A stretch of DNA of 64,000 nt, taken from contig NZ_JIAG01000008.1 in assembly GCF_000688395.1 (NCBI RefSeq), positions 62,001 through 126,000 of the forward strand. The letters are read 5' to 3'. A program made the translations under genes and the position numbers. The stretch comes from Haematomicrobium sanguinis DSM 21259. Lineage in GTDB: Bacteria > Actinomycetota > Actinomycetes > Actinomycetales > Micrococcaceae. Within the stretch, counting starts at the first letter, position 1, and every line of letters begins with the position of its first letter. Under the pieces are notes generated by a model, which made no database searches, was not told the origin of the DNA, and saw only the letters and a list, made by a program, of their open reading frames with translations. Below, piece after piece: positions 1 through 9,300 of the stretch.

Positions 1-508
1 TCCCCATACCAGGGCGAGATGCGCGCGAGGGGTGGGCATCGGCGTCGTACGCCCCGCTCTTGCCGCCCGTTTTGGTGAGCAAGCGGATATCGGTGATGAG
101 CGCGGACTTATCCAGCGCTTTGATCATGTCATAGATGGTGAGCGCGGCCACGGACGCGGCGGTGAGCGCTTCCATCTCGACGCCAGTGACGGCGCGGGTG
201 GCGACCCGGGTGCGGATGTGCACGGACGCGTCGGTAAGTTCGAACTCAACAGCTGCCTTGGTCAGCATGATGCCGTGGCAAAGCGGGATGAGCTCGGGGG
301 TTTTCTTTGCGGCCATGATTCCGGCTACCCGGGCCACCGCGAGCGCGTCACCCTTGCCGACCGTACCCGCCCGCAACTTGTCAATAACCTGCTCGGTCGT
401 GTGGACCCATGCCTCGGCCTCGGCGGTGCGATCGGTGACGGTCTTCGCGCTGACATCGACCATGTGGGCCTCGCCGGCGGCGTTCAAATGTGTGAGTTCC
501 TCGCTCAT
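1..508 (-). CDS. moaC: Cyclic pyranopterin monophosphate synthase MoaC (3' part outside window)
   Basis: Partial gene read leftward from ATG at 506-508. The product starts MSEELTHLNAAGEAHMVDVS and carries MoaC family blocks: HMVDVS, LCHGI (as PLCHGIML), TGVEMEALTAAS, ALTIYDMIKA and KTGGKSG. MoaC acts in molybdenum cofactor synthesis, forming cyclic pyranopterin monophosphate. The frame is still open past the usual end of the family (KTGGKSG), with AYDADAHPSRASRPGMG following, so the protein has a tail or is fused to another domain (MoaC-MoaB fusions are known in actinobacteria). The tail DNA at 38-49 is one mismatch from the dispersed TACGACGGCGAT repeat. Confidence 0.93.
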   Translation of the reverse strand, partial: MSEELTHLNAAGEAHMVDVSAKTVTDRTAEAEAWVHTTEQVIDKLRAGTVGKGDALAVARVAGIMAAKKTPELIPLCHGIMLTKAAVEFELTDASVHIRTRVATRAVTGVEMEALTAASVAALTIYDMIKALDKSALITDIRLLTKTGGKSGAYDADAHPSRASRPGMG

Positions 509-616
509 GATTCCAGCTTACCGAGTGCCGGTGACAGTGAGTTTTTCTAGCGGCCAAACTTCGCTCCAGGCGTGTAAATGCGCGGAAAATCGGGGATCGA
601 CGGGTAGTTTGGGAGC

Positions 617-3403
617 ATGGCGACTCGCACTTCCCCTGCCAAAAAAGGCACCACGAGCTCGCGCGGCAAGACCTCAACTGCGTCGGCGCGCGCCTCCGGC
701 ACGTCCAAAAACTCCTCCGGAACCCAGCACGACCCAGACCGTTTGCCCCTCCCGTTACGGGCGATCACCGGTTTTTGGATGGGCATTTCCCATATGGTCG
801 GCGGCGCCGTGCGAAAGATCGGCACGGACCTGAAAATCGAGAAGGAGGTCCGCCGCGATGGCACCGCCACGGTGCTGGTGCTCCTGGCACTCGTCATCGC
901 CATGGTCGAATGGTGGGCGCTCACCGGCCCCGCCGTGGACTGGATTCACGCCTTCGCCGCCGGAACCTTCGGCTGGATGGCAAAACCGCTCCCGCTCATC
1001 CTGCTGATTGGCGCGGTCCGCCTCTATCGCTACCCCGAAAATAACGCGGCCAATAACCGCATCGGCATTGGACTGACGCTGCTCACCGTCGCCGGGGCCG
1101 GACTGTGTCAGCTCGGCGGCGGGAACCCGCAGCTCTCCGACGGTTTCGGCCCGCTCTGGCAAGCCGGCGGCATGATCGGATTCCTTGCCGCAGGTCCGCT
1201 CAGCTCCGCATTCACCCCGATTCCGGTGGCGATTCTGCTCTCGCTCGTGGTGTTTTTCTCGATCTTGATTGTCACCGCAACGCCGATCAACCGCATCCCC
1301 GAGCGCCTGCGCGGCCTCTACGAGTCCCTCACCGGGCAGGAGGGGCGGCCGGTTCCCGAGGCGCCTCGCGGTGGCCATGATCAAAGCTATTTGTACGACG
1401 GCGATGACTCGCCTTCCGCAGGAGAGCGGCAGAAAAAGTCCAAGGGACTTTTCGGGCGCAAAAAGAAAGCAGCCGAGCCAGAAGACACCGAAAGCTACGT
1501 TGGTGACGAGGCCTTTGAGACCGCCGTCATCTCCGAAGAGGACCGTGCTGCGGCAAACGCCCCGACTGTGCCACTGATTCCACCGGGAGTCAAACGGCCC
1601 ACACAGGCAGAAACCGAGGCCGCGGCGCTCAAGGCGCGGGCGGGAGTCGGGGGAGCCGAACCGGCGACGGAGCAGATCAACATTGTGGATGCCGCCACGC
1701 TCGCCGACCACACCGCGAAGCCGCAGCTGATGCCCGAGCCCATCCCGCAGCGCACCGAGCAACTCGCGCTCTCCGGGGATGTCGCATACACGCTCCCTGA
1801 CAATGCGTACTTGCCCGCGGGACCGCCCGCCAAGGAACACTCCGAGGCAAATCAAAACATTGTGAACGCGCTGACCCACGTGTTGGAGCAGTTCGGTGTG
1901 GATGCCAAGGTCACCGGGTTCTCGCGTGGCCCGACAGTCACCCGCTACGAAATCGAGCTGGCGCCCGGCACCAAGGTGGAACGCGTCACGGCCCTTTCCA
2001 AAAACATCTCCTATGCCGTGGCGAGCTCGGATGTGCGTATCCTCTCACCGATTCCGGGCAAGTCCGCAATCGGCATTGAGATCCCGAATTCGGACAAGGA
2101 AATCGTGGCGCTCGGAGACGTGTTGCGCTCCAATGCCGCGCGCAAGACCGGACACCCGATGGTTATGGGTGTGGGTAAAGACGTTGAGGGCGGTTTCGTG
2201 GTCGCGAACCTCGCCAAGATGCCGCACATGCTGGTTGCCGGTGCCACCGGTGCCGGTAAGTCCTCGTTTGTGAATTCGATGATCACCTCGATCCTGATGC
2301 GCGCCACGCCAGACGAGGTGCGCATGATCATGGTGGACCCCAAACGCGTGGAACTGACCGCCTATGAGGGCGTTCCGCACCTCATTACCCCGATCATCAC
2401 GAATCCGAAGAAGGCCGCCGAGGCGCTGCAATGGGTCGTCAAGGAAATGGACACCCGCTATGACGACCTCGCCAACTACGGCTACAAGCACATTGACGAC
2501 TTCAATAAAGCGGTGCGCAACGGCAAGGTTGTTCCGCCACCGGATTCCAAGCGAGTTGTCAAGCCCTACCCCTACCTCTTGGTGATTGTGGATGAGCTTG
2601 CCGACTTGATGATGGTCGCCCCGCGCGACGTCGAAGATTCGATTGTGCGCATCACCCAGCTGGCGCGCGCGGCGGGTATTCACCTGGTGTTGGCAACCCA
2701 GCGCCCGTCGGTGGATGTGGTCACGGGCCTGATCAAGGCGAATGTGCCTTCCCGCATGGCCTTTGCCACCTCCTCGGTCACAGACTCTCGTGTGGTGCTC
2801 GATCAGCCCGGTGCCGAGAAGTTGCTCGGCCAGGGTGACGCACTGTTTTTGCCCATGGGTGAGTCCAAGCCGATGCGTGTCCAGGGTGCCTGGGTGACCG
2901 AGAGCGAAATCCATAAGGTCGTCGAGCACGTCAAGGGTCAGCTTCAGGTCGAGTACCGCGAGGACGTGGCGGTAGAAGAGCCCAAAAAGCAGATCGATGA
3001 CGATATCGGAGACGACCTCGACGTCCTGCTCCAGGCGACTGAACTCGTGGTCACTACCCAGTTCGGTTCCACGTCCATGCTTCAGCGTAAGCTCCGGGTG
3101 GGCTTTGCGAAGGCGGGCCGCCTGATGGATTTGCTGGAATCCCGCGGCGTGGTCGGTCCTTCGGAAGGATCCAAAGCACGCGACGTGCTGGTCAAACCAG
3201 ACGATCTTGCCACAGTGCTTGCCACTATCAAGGGTGACGAACCTCCGGCTCCGCCCGCAGCCGCAGGGCCTTCTCAGCAGGACGGTCCGCCCAGCTACGA
3301 CGATCCCATCCAAGCCGAGATCGATTCCAAACCCGTCGCCACCGAGTATTACGACGGCGACGACGAGGGCAACGAGGACGCCTGGCAGCTCACCAACCGC
3401 TAA
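617..3403 (+). CDS. ftsK: DNA translocase FtsK/SpoIIIE
   Basis: 928 aa. Membrane-anchored ATPase that pumps chromosomal DNA through the closing septum. An N-terminal basic stretch is followed by several membrane segments (about residues 90-235), a low-complexity linker, the motor with Walker A GATGAGKSS (about 542-550) and Walker B VIVDELADLM (about 655-664), and a C-terminal gamma winged helix (about 800-865) that reads polar DNA motifs. GGGAG precedes the ATG. The linker (YDGDDSP, DNA 1394) and the far C-terminus (YYDGDDEG, DNA 3350) each contain a copy of the dispersed TACGACGGCG word. Confidence 0.97.
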   Translation: MATRTSPAKKGTTSSRGKTSTASARASGTSKNSSGTQHDPDRLPLPLRAITGFWMGISHMVGGAVRKIGTDLKIEKEVRRDGTATVLVLLALVIAMVEWWALTGPAVDWIHAFAAGTFGWMAKPLPLILLIGAVRLYRYPENNAANNRIGIGLTLLTVAGAGLCQLGGGNPQLSDGFGPLWQAGGMIGFLAAGPLSSAFTPIPVAILLSLVVFFSILIVTATPINRIPERLRGLYESLTGQEGRPVPEAPRGGHDQSYLYDGDDSPSAGERQKKSKGLFGRKKKAAEPEDTESYVGDEAFETAVISEEDRAAANAPTVPLIPPGVKRPTQAETEAAALKARAGVGGAEPATEQINIVDAATLADHTAKPQLMPEPIPQRTEQLALSGDVAYTLPDNAYLPAGPPAKEHSEANQNIVNALTHVLEQFGVDAKVTGFSRGPTVTRYEIELAPGTKVERVTALSKNISYAVASSDVRILSPIPGKSAIGIEIPNSDKEIVALGDVLRSNAARKTGHPMVMGVGKDVEGGFVVANLAKMPHMLVAGATGAGKSSFVNSMITSILMRATPDEVRMIMVDPKRVELTAYEGVPHLITPIITNPKKAAEALQWVVKEMDTRYDDLANYGYKHIDDFNKAVRNGKVVPPPDSKRVVKPYPYLLVIVDELADLMMVAPRDVEDSIVRITQLARAAGIHLVLATQRPSVDVVTGLIKANVPSRMAFATSSVTDSRVVLDQPGAEKLLGQGDALFLPMGESKPMRVQGAWVTESEIHKVVEHVKGQLQVEYREDVAVEEPKKQIDDDIGDDLDVLLQATELVVTTQFGSTSMLQRKLRVGFAKAGRLMDLLESRGVVGPSEGSKARDVLVKPDDLATVLATIKGDEPPAPPAAAGPSQQDGPPSYDDPIQAEIDSKPVATEYYDGDDEGNEDAWQLTNR

Positions 3404-3405
3404 CC

Positions 3406-3476
3406 CCCTCGACTGTGTAGCAGAAGATGCCCATCCGCGCGCGGCACATGGGCATTAACCGCTACACAGACGAGGG
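3406..3476. repeat. Palindromic element / hairpin after ftsK
   Basis: 16-bp arms (3406-3421 and 3461-3476, 15 of 16 paired; right arm GCTACACAGACGAGGG) enclose a second inverted pair ATGCCCAT/ATGGGCAT (3427-3434, 3448-3455). It begins 3 nt after the ftsK stop and could act as a terminator without a U-tract. The right arm matches that of the palindrome at 9301-9364 in 15 of 16 positions, so it belongs to a repeat family. Confidence 0.8.
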
Positions 3477-3516
3477 CAGGGGAGGGGGATCGGCGCGGAG
3501 GGGATAGGGTGAATAC

Positions 3517-4098
3517 GTGAGTGCCGAACCCGCCCCGACCACCAGCGCATGGAACCTGCCGAACATTCTCACCGGTATCCGCATCCTGCTCGTACCGTTC
3601 TTCGCGTGGGCCCTCATTGGTGACCACAATGCTGGTGGGCAAACCGCCTGGCGGTGGATCGCCGTCGTGCTTTTTTGTGTTGCCATCTATACCGACAAAC
3701 TGGACGGCGACCTGGCGCGCTCCCGCGGGCTCATCACGAACTTCGGCAAAATTGCCGACCCGATCGCCGACAAACTGCTGCTGGGCACCGCACTCATCTT
3801 GCTCAGCGCATTTGGCGAGTTGTGGTGGTGGGTTTCGATCATCATGTTGGTGCGGGAGATCGGGATCACCGTGTTGCGGTTTGCCGTGATCCGTCATGGG
3901 GTGATGCCGGCCAGCCGCGGCGGGAAGCTGAAAACCGTCCTGCAAACTGCCGCCGTGCTGCTCTATCTGCTCCCAATGACCGCGCACTGGGCGTGGCTCG
4001 GTTGGGCGGCTGCGATTGTGATGGCGGCGGCGTTTGCTGTGACCTTGGTGACTGGGATTGATTACGTGTTGAAGGCAATGAAGTTGGTGCGCTCGTGA
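3517..4098 (+). CDS. pgsA: CDP-alcohol phosphatidyltransferase (PgsA-type)
   Basis: 193 aa integral membrane enzyme, most likely CDP-diacylglycerol-glycerol-3-phosphate 3-phosphatidyltransferase, which makes phosphatidylglycerol phosphate. The family signature D-x2-D-G-x2-A-R-x8-G-x3-D is visible around residues 58-80 (DKLDGDLAR, then GKIADPIADK). Several hydrophobic helices fill the rest. GTG start; the gene overlaps cinA (GTGA). The ftsK-pgsA-cinA-clgR order is the usual actinobacterial one. A paralogous CDP-alcohol transferase function cannot be excluded. Confidence 0.93.
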   Translation: MSAEPAPTTSAWNLPNILTGIRILLVPFFAWALIGDHNAGGQTAWRWIAVVLFCVAIYTDKLDGDLARSRGLITNFGKIADPIADKLLLGTALILLSAFGELWWWVSIIMLVREIGITVLRFAVIRHGVMPASRGGKLKTVLQTAAVLLYLLPMTAHWAWLGWAAAIVMAAAFAVTLVTGIDYVLKAMKLVRS

Positions 4099-4622
4099 AT
4101 ACCGACCCAGAGCGCGCAGCAGAGCGCGCAGCAGACCGGGCCACGAGCCGCGCCGCCCAAATCATCCGCGCCGCCACCGAGCGAAAACTGACCATCGCCA
4201 CCGCCGAATCGCTGACCGCCGGGCTCGTTTCGGCAACCCTCGCCGATATCCCGGGGGCGTCGGCAGCCTTGCGTGGGGGAGTGGTTGCCTACGCGAACGA
4301 TGTGAAAGAAAAGCTACTAGGGGTGCCGCGTGATTTACTGCTTCGTGAGGGTTCGGTACACCCCGATGTGGCGGCGGCCATGGCCGGCGGCGCCTGCGCG
4401 CGCCTTGAGGCGGACGTGGCCATTTCCACCACGGGCGTCGCGGGGCCGGACGCGCATGACGGCAAACCGGTGGGAACCGTCTACATCGGCGTGGCTTGGT
4501 GGGTGACCAAGGAAGTGGCGGTGACCCCGCTCAAACTCACCGGCGACCGCGCCAGCATACGTCAGGCAAGCGTCGAGGAAGCACTCAGAATCCTTGCAGG
4601 CAGTCTCGATATTGTGGACTAG
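4095..4622 (+). CDS. cinA: CinA C-terminal domain protein (nicotinamide-nucleotide amidase type)
   Basis: 175 aa, corresponding to the stand-alone CinA C-terminal (PncC-like) domain, which deamidates NMN to nicotinate mononucleotide. Family blocks seen: TAESLTAGLVSATLAD, GVVAYANDVKEKLLGV, TTGVAGPD and GKPVGTVYIGV. The N-terminal MoaB-like half of full CinA is absent, as is common in actinobacteria. GTG start overlaps the pgsA stop by 4 bp, so translation is probably coupled. Confidence 0.92.
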   Translation: MNTDPERAAERAADRATSRAAQIIRAATERKLTIATAESLTAGLVSATLADIPGASAALRGGVVAYANDVKEKLLGVPRDLLLREGSVHPDVAAAMAGGACARLEADVAISTTGVAGPDAHDGKPVGTVYIGVAWWVTKEVAVTPLKLTGDRASIRQASVEEALRILAGSLDIVD

Positions 4623-4883
4623 TCGGTGAGTGCGGCAACTGCGCCGAGCAGGCCCCAGCACCCGCGCACCGGCCTGGGAACAAAAGCAATCGACCGATAG
4701 TTAATCACTATGTCGAGAAAAGTCGGGCGAGCCGCTCGGCAACGCTGGACCTAGGATAGATTGAAGAACCAAGGGAGTAAGGCGATACAGATGGTAAAAC
4801 AGCCCATATCCGTAAACGGCGTGGTCCGTTGGCGCGATGTAGGGTTGCGTGATGACACCGAGCGGAATGTAAAGGATACAAAA

Positions 4884-5225
4884 ATGGTCCTGTTACGGCA
4901 TGAGATTGGCGATGTGCTCCGCGACGTTCGGCAACGTCAGGGACGCACTCTACGCGAAGTCTCACACCACGCCCGAGTGTCACTGGGTTACCTCAGTGAA
5001 GTAGAACGCGGACAGAAGGAAGCGTCCTCCGAGTTGCTTTCCTCAATATGCTCCGCCCTGAACATCCCGCTCTCGCTCATGCTGCGTGAAGTCAGCGACC
5101 GCATGGCCGAAGCGGAGGGTGTCACCATTCCAGACACCGTCCCCCATGAGCTCTCGCAGGAGTTTTCCGAAAAGAGCGATGGTTTGAGCGATGACTTCCG
5201 GGAGCTCGCTCCCAGCGGGATCTAG
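4884..5225 (+). CDS. clgR: ClgR-type XRE-family transcriptional regulator
   Basis: 113 aa from the ATG at 4884, which has AAAGGA about 8 nt upstream; the protein then begins [20 protein letters not shown] as in ClgR proteins. The helix-turn-helix [29 protein letters not shown] is almost the family consensus. ClgR activates clp protease and stress genes in actinobacteria. The frame is open further upstream, with an alternative ATG at 4791 (AAGG 8 nt before it) adding 31 residues. Placement after pgsA-cinA supports the identity. Confidence 0.93.
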   Translation: MVLLRHEIGDVLRDVRQRQGRTLREVSHHARVSLGYLSEVERGQKEASSELLSSICSALNIPLSLMLREVSDRMAEAEGVTIPDTVPHELSQEFSEKSDGLSDDFRELAPSGI

Positions 5226-5244
5226 AAAACTGCACATGTGAACC

Positions 5245-5277
5245 AAAAATGGGACCCCTCGCTCGGGTCCCATTTTT
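5245..5277. terminator. Rho-independent terminator between clgR and marR
   Basis: Stem AAAAATGGGACCC (5245-5257) pairs with GGGTCCCATTTTT (5265-5277) around a short loop. A-rich on one side and T-rich on the other, so it can serve clgR (plus) and the convergent marR gene (minus). Confidence 0.9.
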
Positions 5278-5281
5278 GTTG

Positions 5282-5770
5282 CTACTTGAGCTCGTTCGCC
5301 CAGCGATCCCGGGCCAGATACGTTTCGTTGAGTTGCCCAAGTAACCCGGAAAGGGTGTTCAGGTCCTTCACTTCCCAATCGGCCATGAGGTCGTGAAACA
5401 CTTGGCGCCGAGCCTTTTGCGCCTGGGTGAGCGCGCGCAGGCCCTCATCGGTCAAAGAGATGTCTTGGGCGCGCCCATCGTTCGGGTCCGCGACCTTGCG
5501 AACCACGCCCAGGGCCTCCAGCTCGGCGACCTTGCGGCTAATGGCCGGCTTGCCGACGCCAAGACGAGTGGCCAGCTCGGTCAAGCGAATGGCGCCTTCG
5601 CGCTGCAAAATAATGAGCAGCCCATAGGCAGACGGATCCATGTCCGGGTGAATTTGCCGCGCCAGCCGCTGCGAATTCGCGCGCGAGCGCCGCAGCAGAA
5701 GGCTCAGCTCATGCTCCAGGTCAATGATGGCCGCTTCGACCTCGGGCGGTATGTCAGAGCTTTGTGGCAT
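5282..5770 (-). CDS. MarR-family transcriptional regulator
   Basis: 162 aa winged-helix protein. The DNA-binding part is visible as IRLTELATRLGVGKPAISRK, then a wing region VVRKVADPNDGRAQDISLTDEG, flanked by dimerisation helices. MarR proteins usually repress transporter or stress genes and release DNA on binding a small ligand; no ligand can be inferred. Its likely own operator lies in 5771-5898, but no clear palindrome is seen there. Confidence 0.88.
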   Translation of the reverse strand: MPQSSDIPPEVEAAIIDLEHELSLLLRRSRANSQRLARQIHPDMDPSAYGLLIILQREGAIRLTELATRLGVGKPAISRKVAELEALGVVRKVADPNDGRAQDISLTDEGLRALTQAQKARRQVFHDLMADWEVKDLNTLSGLLGQLNETYLARDRWANELK

Positions 5771-5821
5771 GATGTTCAGTCTACTTGGCGGAAGGCAGGC
5801 GGCGCTGGTGCGCCAAAGAAG

Positions 5822-5840
5822 TACGACGGCGATGCTCGCC
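5822..5840 (+). repeat. Dispersed TACGACGGCGAT repeat, intergenic copy
   Basis: TACGACGGCGATGCTCGCC, the form closest to consensus of the word found 14 times in the window. It lies between marR and the DUF3046 gene, outside coding sequence. Confidence 0.75.
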
Positions 5841-5898
5841 CCAGTGCCGGGCGGCCGGGTGGTTTTGGCCTGCTAGATCGACGAGTAAGGTGGTGGCC

Positions 5899-6135
5899 GT
5901 GAAGGAAAGCGAATTCTGGCTGTTGATGGATGACGAGTTTGGTGCTGCCTACTCGGGCTACCTGTCCAAGAGCCTGCATTTAACCTCGCTCAAGGGGCAC
6001 ACGGCCGTGTCCGCTTTGGCCGCCGGAATCTCGCCCCGCCTGGTGTGGAATGCGGTGTGCGATCAGCAAGAGGTGCCCGAGTCTCGGCGGCTGGGCGTGG
6101 ATCGCGGAAAGAAGTCCGGCGACGCGATCTCGTGA
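5899..6135 (+). CDS. DUF3046 family protein
   Basis: 78 aa from the GTG at 5899, giving MKESEFWLLMDDEFGAAYSG, which matches the conserved SEFW start of this small actinobacterial family; LVWNAVCDQQEVPESRRLG near the end is also typical. The family is almost always found just upstream of recA, as here. Function is unknown. An in-frame upstream extension exists but lacks family similarity. Confidence 0.85.
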   Translation: MKESEFWLLMDDEFGAAYSGYLSKSLHLTSLKGHTAVSALAAGISPRLVWNAVCDQQEVPESRRLGVDRGKKSGDAIS

Positions 6136-6152
6136 CACGCCGACAGGCTTTT

Positions 6153-6168
6153 TCGAATATTCGTTCTA
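6153..6168. promoter_or_regulatory. SOS box (LexA operator) upstream of recA
   Basis: TCGAAT-ATTC-GTTCTA is two mismatches from the actinobacterial LexA site TCGAAC-N4-GTTCGA. It lies 182 bp before the recA start and implies LexA control. Confidence 0.78.
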
Positions 6169-6249
6169 ATCTGGATATGCTCCTACACAGGAAAGAAAAA
6201 CAGCGGTTTTGGGCCGAGTTATCCACCGAGGCGCCGTTTTCAAAACTCA

Positions 6250-6272
6250 ATGTCAGAGCCAGCATCTACATT
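6250..6272 (+). promoter_or_regulatory. PafBC/RecA-NDp-like promoter of recA
   Basis: ATGTCAGAG (6250-6258), an 8-bp spacer, then TACATT (6267-6272) fits the LexA-independent DNA-damage promoter motif TTGTCRGTG-N8-TAnnnT (7 of 9 in the first box, full match in the second). The 19-nt stretch around the first box (6242-6260) recurs exactly at 18172-18190 in the lexA/LysM intergenic region. Confidence 0.65.
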
Positions 6273-6334
6273 CATGGATGAGCGTCTACTCGGGCGTTCA
6301 GCCGAAGAAGAGATTCAAGAATTCGAGGAGAATA

Positions 6335-7396
6335 ATGGCAGCATCAACCGAGCGTGAGAAGGCTCTAGAGACCGTTCTTGCGCAGATTGAGAAGCAGCAC
6401 GGCAAGGGCTCTGTCATGCGTCTGGGCGATGACACCAGGGCCCCCATCGAGACGATTCCCACCGGATCGATTTCGCTGGATGTGGCCCTGGGCATTGGCG
6501 GGCTGCCCCGCGGTCGCGTGGTGGAAGTCTATGGACCGGAGTCCTCGGGTAAAACCACCGTGGCACTGCACGCCGTGGCTAATGCCCAACGCAATGGCGG
6601 CATCGCGGCGTTCATCGACGCCGAGCACGCGCTGGACCCGGAATACGCAAAGAAGCTCGGCGTGGATACCGATGCCCTCTTGGTGTCCCAGCCAGATACC
6701 GGCGAGCAAGCGCTGGAAATCATGGACATGCTCATCGGTTCGGGTTCGCTGGACATCATCGTTGTGGACTCCGTGGCCGCACTGGTGCCGCGCGCCGAAA
6801 TCGAAGGCGATATGGGTGATAGCCACGTCGGTCTGCAAGCCCGCTTGATGAGCCAGGCGCTCCGCAAGATCACCGGCCGCCTGAACCAGACCAAGACCAC
6901 CGCGATCTTCATTAACCAGCTGCGCGAGAAGATCGGCGTGTTCTTCGGCAGCCCGGAGACCACCACCGGCGGTAAGGCGCTCAAGTTCTATGCCTCGGTA
7001 CGTATCGATGTGCGCCGCATTGAAACGCTCAAGGAAGGCACCGAGCCGGTCGGTAACCGCACTCGCGCCAAGATCGTAAAGAACAAGATGGCCCCGCCCT
7101 TCAAGCAGGCTGAATTCGATATTCTCTACGGCCAAGGCATTTCCCGCGAGGGCGGCCTGATCGATATGGGCGTGGAGCATGGCTTTGTGAAGAAGTCCGG
7201 TGCCTGGTTCACCTATGACGGCGATCAACTGGGACAGGGCAAGGAAAAGGCGCGCCAGTTCTTGAAGGACAACCCGGACCTTGCCGATGAGATCGAGTCC
7301 CGGATCAAGGAAAAGCTCGGCGTAGGTGCCTTCGCGGCCGAGGACGAAGGCCTGGACAACATCACGCCGCTGCGCGGTGACGGCGCCGGAGCGTAG
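6335..7396 (+). CDS. recA: Recombinase RecA
   Basis: 353 aa. ATP-dependent strand exchange protein that also triggers LexA self-cleavage. Start set at the ATG at 6335, preceded by GAGGAG with a 4-nt gap, giving [20 protein letters not shown]; the frame is open further upstream but those residues do not resemble RecA. Walker [10 protein letters not shown] lies at about 66-74, and the L2 region [22 protein letters not shown] is intact. No intein. It is followed by recX after 4 nt. Confidence 0.98.
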   Translation: MAASTEREKALETVLAQIEKQHGKGSVMRLGDDTRAPIETIPTGSISLDVALGIGGLPRGRVVEVYGPESSGKTTVALHAVANAQRNGGIAAFIDAEHALDPEYAKKLGVDTDALLVSQPDTGEQALEIMDMLIGSGSLDIIVVDSVAALVPRAEIEGDMGDSHVGLQARLMSQALRKITGRLNQTKTTAIFINQLREKIGVFFGSPETTTGGKALKFYASVRIDVRRIETLKEGTEPVGNRTRAKIVKNKMAPPFKQAEFDILYGQGISREGGLIDMGVEHGFVKKSGAWFTYDGDQLGQGKEKARQFLKDNPDLADEIESRIKEKLGVGAFAAEDEGLDNITPLRGDGAGA

Positions 7397-7400
7397 CGCC

Positions 7401-7892
7401 ATGACACAGGACCCCGTCCTGGAAGCCAAGTCGATTGCTCTTCGATACCTGACGGGTGCCCCGCGCACCCGTCAGCAAATCGAGGACAAGCTCCGGGAGA
7501 AGGAGGTCGACGGCGACATCATCGCCAACCTCGTCGAACGCTTTGAGCGCGTCGGGCTTATTGATGATGCAGATTATGCGCACCGCTTTGTGGAGAACCG
7601 CTCCCGCATGAAGGGATTGGGAAAGGCGGCGTTGCGTCGGGACCTGAAGGCCAAGGGCGTTGACGATGCCCTCATCGAGGAAACCCTGGCAGAGATCGAG
7701 CCCGCTGATGAGGCTGAACTGGCGCGGGAGTTGGTGTCCCGGAAACTGCCGCGCCCGGAGCAGCTGCAAGATTTTGAGGGCCGCGAAAAGGCAAAGCGTC
7801 GGCTCGTGTCAATGCTCATGCGCAAAGGACACTCGATGGGCACCGCAATTGGCGTGGTGGAAGAGAAGCTGCAGGAGGCTCTTGCCGAATAA
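7401..7892 (+). CDS. recX: Regulatory protein RecX
   Basis: 163 aa. RecX modulates RecA filaments. Family features: three-helix repeats with ALRYLTGAPRTRQQIEDKL, RFERVGLIDDADYAHRFVENR, GLGKAALRRDLKAKGVD and KRRLVSMLMRKGHS. It starts 4 nt after the recA stop and is presumably co-transcribed. Confidence 0.95.
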   Translation: MTQDPVLEAKSIALRYLTGAPRTRQQIEDKLREKEVDGDIIANLVERFERVGLIDDADYAHRFVENRSRMKGLGKAALRRDLKAKGVDDALIEETLAEIEPADEAELARELVSRKLPRPEQLQDFEGREKAKRRLVSMLMRKGHSMGTAIGVVEEKLQEALAE

Positions 7893-7902
7893 CGAAACTT
7901 GA

Positions 7903-9294
7903 GTGATGATTTTAAGCGTTATGCTCAAGTTCAAGTTGAACGTTAATGGAGTGCGCGGCGTCGTGTCCGCGCTCATTTGTGGTGCGCTAGTCGCATCCAC
8001 CCCTATCGTAGCGAGCGCATCGCAAAAGTCTTCGCTATTGCCGCTCGGCGTGTCGTCTGTGACCCAGCCTGATGACTTTCCGTCCTGGGAGGAAGTGCAG
8101 GCGGCCAAGAACGATGTCGCGGCAACTCAAGCTCAAGTCGCAAAGATCGAGTCACTGATTTCCTCCTTGCGCGAAGAAGCCGCCAAACTCGGTGATAACG
8201 CCGTGGAGAAAGCCACCGCTCAAGACGCCGCTGTCAGTGCGATGGAGAAGAGCCGCGCGCGGCTTGAAGAGGCAAAAGCAAAAAGCGCCCGTGCCCAGGA
8301 GAGCGCAGACACCGCCACCAGCCAGGCCGGACAGGTTGCCGCTCAACTCTACAAAACTGGCGGGCTACCCGACGGTTTTACGCTCATGATGAGCGGTAAC
8401 GCGAAGTCCACCATCGACAAGATGAACTTCCTCAAGACCATCTCCGATCGATCCAGCAACTCCTATGCCGCCGCTATCCAGGCAAAGAACGTCTCCGAGT
8501 CGCTCACGCAAAAGGCTCAGGCAGCGCAGGACGAATATGACAGGGCCGCCTCGGACGCGCAGGCCGCAACCAAGATCGCCCAGGACGCGTCGGCCGCCGC
8601 CGATGCGAAGGTGGCCGCCCAGCAGGAGCAAAGCAATACGCTCTTGGCTCAGCTTGCCGAACTGCGCGGGACCAGCGCCCAGCTGGAAAAGGACAGGCTT
8701 GACGGTCTGGCCCAGCAGGCCGCGTGGGAAGAGCAGCAGCGCCAGGCCGAAGAAGCGGCACGCAAAAAGGAAAAGGAAGAGCGCAAGCAGCGCGAAGAGG
8801 ACGAGCGCGACCGGGCAAAGAAGCCGCAACCGGCTCCGCAACCCGGGCCGCAACAGCCGGCACCACCCGCGCCGCAACCTCAACCTAAGCCCCAGCCGCC
8901 GGCTCCACGGCCGCAACCCCCTGCACCCAAACCGCCCGCTCCTCAACCTCCCCCTCCGGCTCCGGCGCCCCCGCCACAAGTGGTCGATGACCCGGCGGCC
9001 GCACAAGCCTATGCCAGTTCCCGTTTAGGGGCATATGGGTGGGGCGGCGACCAATTCGGCTGCCTGGTGAACCTGTGGAATCGCGAGTCGGGCTGGCGTA
9101 CCTCCGCAGACAACCCCTACAGCGACGCCTACGGCATCCCGCAAGCACTCCCAGGGAGCAAGATGGCAACCGCCGGTGCGGATTGGCGCACGAACTATCG
9201 GACGCAGATCAATTGGGGACTGGGATACATTCGCGACAGGTACGGTTCGCCCTGTGCCGCCTGGGCGCATTCCGAGCAAAACAACTGGTACTAG
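7903..9294 (+). CDS. Secreted coiled-coil protein with C-terminal lysozyme/transglycosylase-like domain
   Basis: About 457-463 aa. The likely start is the ATG at 7921 (GTG 7903 and ATG 7906 are also in frame). A signal peptide (VVSALICGALVASTPIVASA) is followed by a long Ala/Glu/Gln-rich coiled coil (about 65-300), a charged KEKEERKQREEDERD stretch, a Pro/Gln-rich linker (about 305-365) and a C-terminal module (WNRESGWRTSADNPYSDAYGIPQALPG ... INWGLGYIRDRYGSPCAAWAH split here as motif) like actinobacterial lytic transglycosylases that follow recA-recX. The catalytic Glu is in NRESGW. Probably cuts peptidoglycan in the envelope. Confidence 0.82.
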   Translation: MMILSVMLKFKLNVNGVRGVVSALICGALVASTPIVASASQKSSLLPLGVSSVTQPDDFPSWEEVQAAKNDVAATQAQVAKIESLISSLREEAAKLGDNAVEKATAQDAAVSAMEKSRARLEEAKAKSARAQESADTATSQAGQVAAQLYKTGGLPDGFTLMMSGNAKSTIDKMNFLKTISDRSSNSYAAAIQAKNVSESLTQKAQAAQDEYDRAASDAQAATKIAQDASAAADAKVAAQQEQSNTLLAQLAELRGTSAQLEKDRLDGLAQQAAWEEQQRQAEEAARKKEKEERKQREEDERDRAKKPQPAPQPGPQQPAPPAPQPQPKPQPPAPRPQPPAPKPPAPQPPPPAPAPPPQVVDDPAAAQAYASSRLGAYGWGGDQFGCLVNLWNRESGWRTSADNPYSDAYGIPQALPGSKMATAGADWRTNYRTQINWGLGYIRDRYGSPCAAWAHSEQNNWY

Positions 9295-9300
9295 CCTTTA

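Noticed and set aside
6209-6334. N-terminal extension of RecA from 6209
   Set aside because: The added residues do not resemble RecA, and GAGGAG sits directly before the ATG at 6335; the stretch instead holds promoter elements.
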